A stretch of 23,590 bases of DNA from a virus. This document shows positions 1 through 4,891 of the stretch, one piece after another. The stretch spans positions 1-23,590 of the IMG/VR virus record IMGVR_UViG_3300025694_000038. The stretch is one strand, 5' to 3'. Below the pieces are notes generated by a model that saw only the letters and a program-made list of their open reading frames with translations, was not told the origin of the DNA and made no database searches. Position numbers and translations under genes: made by a program. Position 1 is the stretch's first letter. Each line of letters starts with the position of its first letter.

Positions 1-115
1 GGATGTCTTCTGCCTTAGCACCTTCACCAAGTTCTTTGGCAACATAAAAATACTTATCAAAGAACTCTTGACTGTGCTCTTTATAGTCTTCGACTGTGAT
101 TGGTTGATCTTTCAT
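1..115 (-). CDS. Partial hypothetical protein, N-terminus only (38 codons visible)
   Basis: An open frame starts with ATG at 115 and runs off the window edge, reading MKDQPITVEDYKEHSQEFFD and onward. Its ATG overlaps the TGA of the upstream 92-aa gene in an ATGA junction, the same arrangement used by most of its neighbours, so translational coupling supports it as real. The visible part is acidic and probably helical. I recognise no domain. Confidence 0.65.
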   Translation of the reverse strand, partial: MKDQPITVEDYKEHSQEFFDKYFYVAKELGEGAKAEDI

Positions 116-390
116 TTAAATTTACCGAGTGCTTCTTCTTCAAGTTTAACAAGAATTCTTCTTGATTGTTCCTTTTTGATTTTATTGTAAATGGATTCAT
201 GACGACGGATCTCTCCACCCATCGAACAATTTTTCTCCATTTCACTTACATAAAACTCCAATTGAAGAAGTTCCATATCTTCAAAATCAAGTTTTGCTTC
301 CTTGATGTTGTTCATTCTTTTCTTGTACCTTTCCAGTCCATCTTTCATTAATTGATCATATTCGTCGTCATTCATAAATTGATCGCTCAT
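112..390 (-). CDS. Hypothetical 92-aa charged helical protein
   Basis: Starts MSDQFMNDDEYDQLMK and is rich in Lys and Glu with a heptad-like character (YKKRMNNIKEAKLDFEDMEL), so it is probably a soluble helical or coiled-coil protein. The start is well supported: an AGGAGG-type ribosome binding site lies just before the ATG, and the ATG overlaps the stop of the upstream 52-aa gene as ATGA. It ends by overlapping the next start in the same way. It belongs to the block of tiny genes transcribed from the promoter near 4079. I do not recognise a family, and the function is unknown. Confidence 0.8.
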   Translation of the reverse strand: MSDQFMNDDEYDQLMKDGLERYKKRMNNIKEAKLDFEDMELLQLEFYVSEMEKNCSMGGEIRRHESIYNKIKKEQSRRILVKLEEEALGKFK

Positions 391-545
391 TTTCCTCCTG
401 TATCATAGTTTAGTTGATCATCTTGCTCTTTGAGTTTAGCACGTCTCACTCTATCATGAAGTTGCTTGAGTGCTTCAGTAACCTCAGGAGTTTCTTCCCA
501 CTCCCAAGTTTCACCACCCTTTCCAGTAAATTCTTTTTTAGTCAT
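387..545 (-). CDS. Hypothetical 52-aa protein
   Basis: Translates as MTKKEFTGKGGETWEWEETP through to TGGK. Both ends are ATGA junctions: its ATG overlaps the stop of the small membrane protein upstream, and its TGA overlaps the start of the 92-aa gene. Its 3' end (coding DTGGK) also supplies the strong AGGAGG ribosome binding site of the next gene. The sequence is highly charged, with a Trp/Glu-rich N-terminal part followed by a basic helix. No family recognised; the junctions are the main evidence that it is a gene. Confidence 0.75.
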   Translation of the reverse strand: MTKKEFTGKGGETWEWEETPEVTEALKQLHDRVRRAKLKEQDDQLNYDTGGK

Positions 546-670
546 GGATTTAAAGTTTTGTAGACAGCAGAGATACTCATGTGCCCGTGAATGTATCCTG
601 CAAGGATTATAGCAAAGACGGACAGAAATATCAAGCCCGTTGCGATTAGGTTAGGCAACGGTGAGATCAT
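542..670 (-). CDS. Small single-span membrane protein, about 42 aa
   Basis: From the proposed start the protein is MISPLPNLIATGLIFLSVFA and onward. One hydrophobic helix covers about residues 7-25 and a short polar tail ends in KTLNP. The stop overlaps the next start as ATGA. The start is uncertain: an in-frame ATG at 730 would add 20 polar residues but would overlap the upstream gene by 80 bp, whereas 670 overlaps it by 20 bp. Neither has an obvious ribosome binding site. Tiny membrane proteins of this kind are common in cyanophages; I cannot assign a function. Confidence 0.65.
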   Translation of the reverse strand: MISPLPNLIATGLIFLSVFAIILAGYIHGHMSISAVYKTLNP

Positions 671-899
671 TAATTGTGTATTTGTTTTTTCTGAGTTTGT
701 ATCGTTTAATGTGTGCTTGTCTGTGTTCATTACAATCAAAATGGCAGATTCGATCTTCATTTCCGTCCCTGTATTCTAATCGATAAGGGAATGCTTTAAA
801 TGGATGCATTTCTTCAGGTGTTAGATTCTTTTTCTTGGGAGTTTTTGTTGAACTCTTTGCCTTCGCTTTGCGAGTTGTAGTAGTCTTCTTTGCTGGCAT
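651..899 (-). CDS. Hypothetical 82-aa protein with a very basic Lys/Thr-rich N-terminus
   Basis: Starts MPAKKTTTTRKAKAKSSTKT, a lysine/threonine-rich tail of about 27 residues that could bind nucleic acid. A compact C-terminal part follows with FPYRLEYRDGN, HFDCNEHRQAHIKRY and a final LRKNKYTINDLTVA. The ATG at 899 is preferred over the in-frame TTG at 908; a GAGAA sequence precedes it. The C-terminal part contains one Cys and several His residues but no full zinc motif. Function unknown; charge-driven DNA or RNA binding is only a guess. Confidence 0.75.
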   Translation of the reverse strand: MPAKKTTTTRKAKAKSSTKTPKKKNLTPEEMHPFKAFPYRLEYRDGNEDRICHFDCNEHRQAHIKRYKLRKNKYTINDLTVA

Positions 900-956
900 T
901 TTTCTCAATCATTTTTTCGTGTTGTTGAGCACCTAAGTTGTCTAAAAAATCATTCA

Positions 957-1169
957 TCATTTGAAACCTTTTACTTCTTTTTTATCTAGCACATCAATAT
1001 GAGAGAGAAAAGATGTTGGAGTATTCCACCAGATTGATTGTGCTTCTTCCCATGATTCTACTGTAAGAGACTTACCATCAGTTTTTGTAACTTTATAGTG
1101 ATGTCGATCATAAGGTTCACTGGATGATTCTGTAAAGAACAATGGGTCGGAGGGATCAATTAAACTCAT
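957..1169 (-). CDS. Hypothetical 70-aa protein
   Basis: Reads MSLIDPSDPLFFTESSSEPY and continues to a C-terminal KKEVKGFK. It contains a WEEAQSIWWNTP segment typical of small phage proteins that take part in protein-protein contacts. Its ATG overlaps the stop of the upstream 137-aa gene as ATGA. I recognise no family. It sits in the tightly packed small-gene block, where such genes are thought to be early host-takeover functions; that role is inferred from context only. Confidence 0.75.
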   Translation of the reverse strand: MSLIDPSDPLFFTESSSEPYDRHHYKVTKTDGKSLTVESWEEAQSIWWNTPTSFLSHIDVLDKKEVKGFK

Positions 1170-1579
1170 GGCATTTTCATAATTTGGGTTGTAACTTCTT
1201 GATGTCTTAGATACAATTTAATAAAGCATCTTGCCATTACTTTCATTGTATCAAGATCTTCACAGTTCTCAATTTCTCTGGATAGTTTTTCATATTCAAA
1301 GAGTTTAGATGTGGTCTCTAACTGTATGCTATCTGGATCCATGTCTTTTAGATATTCTAAACTACTATTTACCCCAGAATCTTTCAGTTCAAAGCATACT
1401 GAGTTAAACCATCCCTCCTTATTGTAAAGTTTTATTTTCGTATGTTGAGAACGAACATCCACTTTTTCAATAATATATTCTTTACCAATTATAAGATGTG
1501 AAGTGGGATCATCATTGTTTCCCCATCTTATTTGCTCTTCAGAGCATCCCGTGTATTCTATAACATCATTCTTTTTCAT
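1166..1579 (-). CDS. Hypothetical 137-aa protein
   Basis: The N-terminal half looks like a small beta-barrel: MKKNDVIEYTGCSEEQI, then HLIIGKEYIIEKVDVRSQHT, then KIKLYNKEGWFNSVCFEL. This pattern of a conserved GKEYxIxxV strand followed by GWFNSVCFEL resembles small phage SH3-like/barrel proteins. The C-terminal half is helical (KLFEYEKLSREIENCEDLDT). The start overlaps the upstream 55-aa gene by 14 bp and the stop overlaps the next start as ATGA. Function unknown. Confidence 0.75.
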   Translation of the reverse strand: MKKNDVIEYTGCSEEQIRWGNNDDPTSHLIIGKEYIIEKVDVRSQHTKIKLYNKEGWFNSVCFELKDSGVNSSLEYLKDMDPDSIQLETTSKLFEYEKLSREIENCEDLDTMKVMARCFIKLYLRHQEVTTQIMKMP

Positions 1580-1733
1580 TTGTAATCATGCGATCTATTG
1601 CGATTAAAGTATCATAAGGAATCCATGCAGGATTTTCATCATCAAACTGAACCTGAACTTCCTTCACACTCTTTTCTAAGAACTTGGAATAAGAAGTTCT
1701 GGTGTTCTTTACATAGGAGATTGGATTGATCAT
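1566..1733 (-). CDS. Hypothetical 55-aa protein
   Basis: The chosen start at 1733 gives MINPISYVKNTRTSYSKFLE and a C-terminal acidic part with DDENPAWIPYDTLIAIDRM. This start lies one base after the TAA of the upstream gene; longer in-frame starts would run deep into that gene. No known domain. Confidence rests on packing and on the protein-like sequence. Confidence 0.7.
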   Translation of the reverse strand: MINPISYVKNTRTSYSKFLEKSVKEVQVQFDDENPAWIPYDTLIAIDRMITNEKE

Positions 1734-1734
1734 T

Positions 1735-1941
1735 TTATTTAAACAAAGGAAAGAGTGGGGGAGCAATATCATAGTATCCCATATTATACCAATAACAATC
1801 AATCAATCTCAACTTCTCAGTGATTGTATTCTCTTCATTATAGGGATCAAGTGCCGTAAAATTCTCACAAATTCTCACAATCTCTTGTGGAACCTGTATT
1901 TTGGTCCATGTGTTAGGATCATCAACAAAAACTGGTATCAT
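1735..1941 (-). CDS. Hypothetical 68-aa protein
   Basis: Starts MIPVFVDDPNTWTKIQVPQE at 1941, where the ATG overlaps the upstream TGA as ATGA; the in-frame ATG at 1959 would give six more residues but loses this junction. The end is hydrophobic and aromatic (CYWYNMGYYDIAPPLFPLFK). The middle is helical and acidic. It may form a small globular domain. Function unknown. Confidence 0.7.
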   Translation of the reverse strand: MIPVFVDDPNTWTKIQVPQEIVRICENFTALDPYNEENTITEKLRLIDCYWYNMGYYDIAPPLFPLFK

Positions 1942-2156
1942 ACTACAACCTGTTCCCATGCTTTCTTAAAGTTTTTATCCCAGTTTTCAGTATAAACTGG
2001 AAGGAAAGAGTTTAGTGCATAACAAATATCAACAATTTTCATTTGATTTTGTTCATCTACAGCCTCTTGCAATTCATCCAACATAAATTCTACTGTAGAA
2101 ATTCGGGAAAATGATTGCTCAAGATTGTTCATGACTGTCCAAGTTTCATCGGGCAT
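1938..2156 (-). CDS. Hypothetical 72-aa helical protein
   Basis: The start at 2156 gives MPDETWTVMNNLEQSFSRIS and reduces overlap with the upstream gene to 11 bp; an ATG at 2180 is the alternative and would add eight residues. The rest is a run of amphipathic helices (STVEFMLDELQEAVDEQNQM) ending KKAWEQVVV. No family recognised. Confidence 0.7.
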   Translation of the reverse strand: MPDETWTVMNNLEQSFSRISTVEFMLDELQEAVDEQNQMKIVDICYALNSFLPVYTENWDKNFKKAWEQVVV

Positions 2157-2313
2157 CAGGTTTCTCTTGTTTATACCCATATTCTATCACAATTTCCTTG
2201 TGTGTGCTCACTGTGTCTGATAAGGATCTCTTATGTATTTTGTAGTCATGACCTTCTTGACCCAGTTCTTTTGCAAACTGATGCAGTAAGTTCCAATTTA
2301 AGTTCTGATCCAT
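2146..2313 (-). CDS. Hypothetical 55-aa protein
   Basis: The start at 2313 gives MDQNLNWNLLHQFAKELGQE with a basic, His-rich middle and an IVIEYGYKQEKPDAR end. A longer version would need a TTG start at 2364 overlapping the upstream gene, so the ATG is preferred; this leaves 31 bp between the genes, the widest gap in this block. Function unknown. Confidence 0.65.
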   Translation of the reverse strand: MDQNLNWNLLHQFAKELGQEGHDYKIHKRSLSDTVSTHKEIVIEYGYKQEKPDAR

Positions 2314-2344
2314 TGCTTCAGTGCAACTTGTGTTATATTTAACA

Positions 2345-2494
2345 CTATGGATTTCTTGGGTCAATACCTAAACTTTCAAGATAATCAATCCACCAATCAG
2401 CATCTTTCATATACTTCCAATTGGGGACAGGTTTACCTTGTTCTACAGCATAATATTCATATAAAGCATCATCGATAATCTGTGCGGTTTCCAT
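2345..2494 (-). CDS. Hypothetical 49-aa protein
   Basis: The start is set by a strong ribosome binding site: GAGGAGG lies about nine bases before the ATG at 2494, inside the acidic C-terminus of the upstream gene. The product begins METAQIIDDALYEYYAVEQG and ends DWWIDYLESLGIDPRNP. It is acidic and rich in Trp and Tyr. Longer in-frame starts would overlap the upstream gene by more than 100 bp and are rejected. No known family. Confidence 0.75.
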   Translation of the reverse strand: METAQIIDDALYEYYAVEQGKPVPNWKYMKDADWWIDYLESLGIDPRNP

Positions 2495-2678
2495 ATTCTT
2501 CTTCCTCCTCATCAACATCCGCATATGCATCTGCCACATATGGTCCGTGTGGTTTTTTGGATTCTGTTCGGACATAATTCTGTTCTTGGTTAACAGCTGC
2601 AATCCACAGTGAAAGTTTCATAACGATCCAAATCAATACCAGAGGTAAAAAACAAGCAATAAGGATTAGGGGTTTCAT
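2469..2678 (-). CDS. Small membrane protein, 69 aa, with acidic cytoplasmic tail
   Basis: Residues 3-28 form one long hydrophobic helix (MKPLILIACFLPLVLIWIVM and on). A polar tail follows that ends in an acidic run, DVDEEEEEY. The ATG overlaps the upstream glutaredoxin-like gene's TGA as ATGA, so the two are probably co-translated. The Glu codons of the acidic run provide the AGGAGG ribosome binding site of the next gene. Likely an inner-membrane protein; function unknown. Confidence 0.75.
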   Translation of the reverse strand: MKPLILIACFLPLVLIWIVMKLSLWIAAVNQEQNYVRTESKKPHGPYVADAYADVDEEEEEYGNRTDYR

Positions 2679-2911
2679 ACAAACATTCCATTCTCACTCA
2701 TATATTGAAGTGTTTCTTTCATGCTACCAATGTGATGATAACCGATTGATACTTGAGGATATGTTGCCTCTGAACCAAATTCTGACTCAAATGCCTTATC
2801 ATCAAAGTCAACACCTAACACATATTCATGAAAGTTATCCCCAAGAAATTTTATGAGAGATGCCATTCTCTCACACTCCTGACTTCCGTTGCTGTAAATT
2901 ACTGCCTGCAT
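2675..2911 (-). CDS. Glutaredoxin-like protein, 78 aa, lacking the CxxC first cysteine
   Basis: MQAVIYSNGSQECERMASLI matches the first strand and helix of glutaredoxins. The later TYPQV (cis-proline loop) and GYHHIGSMKETLQYM match the rest of the fold, and the length is normal for a small phage glutaredoxin. The usual CxxC is SxxC here (S11-Q-E-C14), so the N-terminal nucleophilic Cys is replaced by Ser. Glutaredoxins in T4-like phages supply reducing power to ribonucleotide reductase; whether this one is catalytic is open. The start at 2911 is one base after the TAA of the upstream gene and has an AGAG site; an ATG at 2947 would add 12 residues and overlap that gene. Confidence 0.75.
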   Translation of the reverse strand: MQAVIYSNGSQECERMASLIKFLGDNFHEYVLGVDFDDKAFESEFGSEATYPQVSIGYHHIGSMKETLQYMSENGMFV

Positions 2912-2912
2912 T

Positions 2913-3227
2913 TTAATCTCTTTGCCTCCAATCGTCTCTTTTTTCATGATTAAACCAATCTACAATTTCATCAGCAGATCCAAATCCCGTTTTATATTCG
3001 GATGGGTCGGGATCACCTAACCCCATCCGATTAAGAAAATCATCCATACTACCTTCCTCAATGTTTTGTGAAGATTGTCTTCTTGCTTTTTTCAACATTT
3101 CATAGGCAGTTGTGTTTGCTTTCGCAAGTTTTTGTGCCCATACCATATCATCAAGTTTTACCTCTTCGTTATTTGCAATACATTTACAAATAAATTCTAA
3201 CCGAAGACGGTAGTTTGTAGACAGCAT
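2913..3227 (-). CDS. Conserved-looking hypothetical 104-aa protein
   Basis: A helical N-terminal half (MLSTNYRLRLEFICKCIANN, then MVWAQKLAKANTTAYEMLKK) is joined by an acidic linker to a DFLNRMGLGDPDPSEY segment and a C-terminal EIVDWFNHEKRDDWRQRD. This sort of protein is familiar from cyanophage genomes, but I know of no function. The start is one base after the TAA of the upstream membrane-protein gene. It precedes the glutaredoxin-like gene by one base, so the two are probably translated together. Confidence 0.8.
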   Translation of the reverse strand: MLSTNYRLRLEFICKCIANNEEVKLDDMVWAQKLAKANTTAYEMLKKARRQSSQNIEEGSMDDFLNRMGLGDPDPSEYKTGFGSADEIVDWFNHEKRDDWRQRD

Positions 3228-3228
3228 A

Positions 3229-3477
3229 TTATTCTTTTGCCTCTAGGTGTTTATTTATTTTTGCTCGCAATTCCTTTGCAAGATTGAGATTTTTACGGTA
3301 TATCATATATTTTACCACAGGATTGGCAGGATTATTTTTTAACCACCACAATTCCTTTCTAATGTTTGTATTCACTAACTGAAGAACATAATCAAATGCT
3401 TTTGCGACATTTGGATCAATGACTATCACATATAAAATAACTCCAAATACCAAAAAAAGCACATATTGTGCTGTCAT
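3229..3477 (-). CDS. Small N-terminally anchored membrane protein, 82 aa
   Basis: Residues about 4-21 (MTAQYVLFLVFGVILYVIVI) form a transmembrane or signal-anchor helix. The rest is a basic amphipathic region (KELWWLKNNPANPVVKYMIY, then LAKELRAKINKHLEAKE). The start overlaps the upstream TGA as ATGA. The topology suggests one span with a positively charged domain on the cytoplasmic side. No family recognised. Confidence 0.75.
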   Translation of the reverse strand: MTAQYVLFLVFGVILYVIVIDPNVAKAFDYVLQLVNTNIRKELWWLKNNPANPVVKYMIYRKNLNLAKELRAKINKHLEAKE

Positions 3478-3656
3478 TGGTTAAACTCCTGATTTCTACA
3501 ACGGTCAAGATATTCTAATATATCTGCTCTCCATTCCATCAACTCAAAGAAACATTCTTGATTGTGAGCACATTTTCTGAGTTCATGATCTGGTTTCAAT
3601 ACACTCTCATAAAAAAGTCCAAGTGCATCTTTGCGCTTTTGTTGTTTATCAGTCAT
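3474..3656 (-). CDS. Hypothetical 60-aa protein with two cysteines
   Basis: MTDKQQKRKDALGLFYESVL continues into CAHNQECFFELMEWRADILE and a final DRCRNQEFNQ. Three Cys residues and a His lie in a short helical protein, but the spacing does not make a recognisable zinc ribbon. Both ends are ATGA junctions with neighbours. Function unknown. Confidence 0.75.
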   Translation of the reverse strand: MTDKQQKRKDALGLFYESVLKPDHELRKCAHNQECFFELMEWRADILEYLDRCRNQEFNQ

Positions 3657-3907
3657 AGAAATTGTTCAAGAGAAGAGGTTGCTTTCTTTTTGATTTTAGA
3701 ATACTTTTTGATATAATCAAGTGCTTGCTTATACGTTTTTACATTATGCACTTGACTACCATTATGTATAATACAGAACCCTTTCTTCTTTCCCGCTAGT
3801 GGAACAGCAGCCCACATTCCGTCTTTAGATACAAAACCGTCAGGATCTCCTGATTTTGGGTTCAGGAGACTCTGATTATGAACATGGGGTTTGAGAAACT
3901 TGGACAT
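3653..3907 (-). CDS. Hypothetical 84-aa protein
   Basis: The N-terminal region MSKFLKPHVHNQSLLNPKSG leads into a segment with strand-like turns, SKDGMWAAVPLAGKKKGFCI and IHNGSQVHNVKTYKQALDYI, and a Lys-rich tail. The middle (GxWxAVPLAGxKxGFCIIHNG followed by a helix) suggests a small beta-beta-alpha domain that I cannot name. The ATG shares one base with the upstream TAA (TAATG) and the stop overlaps the next start. Confidence 0.75.
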   Translation of the reverse strand: MSKFLKPHVHNQSLLNPKSGDPDGFVSKDGMWAAVPLAGKKKGFCIIHNGSQVHNVKTYKQALDYIKKYSKIKKKATSSLEQFL

Positions 3908-4047
3908 TAGAAAACGGCAGTGACACTCACAATTGTTGCTGTAGGATTACGTGCAAGGGCAGTTTTTTTTGCATCTTCATAGTCCCGTGCAACAACAACT
4001 TCATCAAATACGGTGCCAGCAACATAGAGTTGAACTTTGCATTTCAT
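3907..4047 (-). CDS. Hypothetical 46-aa protein, first gene of the small-gene operon
   Basis: Translates as MKCKVQLYVAGTVFDEVVVA and then RDYEDAKKTALARNPTATIV to VSVTAVF. This is a plausible beta-hairpin, helix, strand mini-domain. Its TAA shares one base with the next ATG (TAATG). It is the first gene behind the early-type promoter whose -10 is at 4074-4079; a GGGAACACCACC leader lies between, with a GGGA sequence that may serve as ribosome binding site. Function unknown. Confidence 0.75.
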   Translation of the reverse strand: MKCKVQLYVAGTVFDEVVVARDYEDAKKTALARNPTATIVSVTAVF

Positions 4048-4061
4048 GGTGGTGTTCCCTT

Positions 4062-4083
4062 GATTACCTTTGTATTATAGCAG
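4062..4083 (-). promoter_or_regulatory. Early-type sigma70 promoter with shared AGGTAA element
   Basis: On the minus strand an extended -10, TGCTATAAT (TATAAT at 4079-4074), is followed after a short gap by AAGGTAATC. No clear -35 is seen. The same arrangement occurs at three other gene starts in the window. It lies 27 bp ahead of the 46-aa gene and would drive the whole small-gene block. The inference is promoter by consensus and position, not by data. Confidence 0.65.
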
Positions 4084-4119
4084 AGTGAGGCAAAGTCGGA
4101 AGCAGAGTGTGCCAGTTTA

Positions 4120-4503
4120 TTAATTGGCAGAAAGAGTCCACAAAGGTTCCCGAAGATGATTAGGAATATCAGTTTGTGTAGGATTAACCATGTGTCTGGG
4201 AACGTTTTCTACTTTTGCAAAAAAAGAAACACAATTAATCACAGAATTGGGATGATCTTGCCAATTTTTCCAAATTTTAGTAGCATCAACTTCGATTTGT
4301 TCTCCTGTTGCAACACCAAATCCAAGATCATAATTACCATCATTGCGTTTATCTGCAACAATGACACGTTGATTTTTATTAAATTTTCGACCAGTAGTTC
4401 CCTGACAAACTGCACCATGTTTAATGGATTTGTTAAGATGTTCTCCATCCGAATTGTAAATGGTAGTTCGCATGGAGGATGTAATGTATTTTGAAGGATT
4501 CAT
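4120..4503 (-). CDS. Hypothetical 127-aa protein with its own promoter
   Basis: Begins MNPSKYITSSMRTTIYNSDG. A central part looks like a small beta-rich domain (GRKFNKNQRVIVADKRNDGN, then YDLGFGVATGEQIEVDATKI). The C-terminal part contains a tryptophan-rich stretch and ends LREPLWTLSAN. I recognise no domain. It is a single-gene unit: a promoter lies directly upstream at 4537-4532, and another promoter for the next operon lies about 40 bp beyond its stop. A weak inverted repeat (TGCCA/TGGCA) spans the stop codon but has no T-run. Confidence 0.75.
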   Translation of the reverse strand: MNPSKYITSSMRTTIYNSDGEHLNKSIKHGAVCQGTTGRKFNKNQRVIVADKRNDGNYDLGFGVATGEQIEVDATKIWKNWQDHPNSVINCVSFFAKVENVPRHMVNPTQTDIPNHLREPLWTLSAN

Positions 4504-4519
4504 TTGAATAATAATCTTA

Positions 4520-4540
4520 GATTACCTGGATATTATAGCA
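4520..4540 (-). promoter_or_regulatory. Early-type promoter with AGGTAATC element
   Basis: Extended -10 TGCTATAAT (TATAAT at 4537-4532), followed by AGGTAATC at 4527-4520. A TTGTAC sequence 16 bp upstream of the -10 could be a -35. It lies 29 bp before the ATG of the 127-aa gene and just beyond the stop of the nuclease-like gene. Confidence 0.65.
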
Positions 4541-4545
4541 CAATA

Positions 4546-4884
4546 TCAACGACGTACAACTTCGAAAAAATCTTCCAATGACATTGTAACCAAAGGTTTT
4601 CCATCTGGCATCTCACACACAAGAACAGGGATTGTTTCTTTAACACAGTTTAAAACTGATTGTTTATAATAAGTTGATAGTGCAGATAAACCTTTTACAT
4701 TTTTACATTCAATGGAGAATGGAAAAACTCTTTTAGCATGAGATGATAATTGAATGTCAACACCACCAGCACCCATACTACAAGACTTTACATCTTCTTG
4801 TGGAAGACCAAAAGATTCAATGATGAGATCTCTGATTTTTTGTTGAAACATTCTTCCTTTTTGTTTTAGATATCTAGTGTTCAT
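4546..4884 (-). CDS. PD-(D/E)xK nuclease-like protein, 112 aa
   Basis: Starts MNTRYLKQKGRMFQQKIRDL at 4884, seven bases after the helicase stop, with a GAGGT ribosome binding site. The core fits the PD-(D/E)xK fold: a first helix, then a strand ending in D43 (MGAGGVDIQLS), then a strand with E59-x-K61 (FSIECKNVKG). The spacing D-x15-E-x-K is normal for small Holliday-junction-resolvase or restriction-type nucleases. Expected role: metal-dependent DNA cleavage, perhaps with the adjacent helicase in phage recombination, repair or host DNA degradation. The longer in-frame ORF up to 5013 lies inside the helicase gene and is rejected. Family assignment is from motif reading only. Confidence 0.7.
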   Translation of the reverse strand: MNTRYLKQKGRMFQQKIRDLIIESFGLPQEDVKSCSMGAGGVDIQLSSHAKRVFPFSIECKNVKGLSALSTYYKQSVLNCVKETIPVLVCEMPDGKPLVTMSLEDFFEVVRR

Positions 4885-4891
4885 AATGACC

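Noticed and set aside
814-960. 48-codon minus-strand frame (MMNDFLDNLGAQQHEKMIEK and on) whose start overlaps the stop of the 70-aa gene as ATGA
   Set aside because: It overlaps the better supported basic 82-aa gene by 86 bp, far more than any other junction here. It may still be real and should be kept in mind, as the ATGA junction is typical of this operon.
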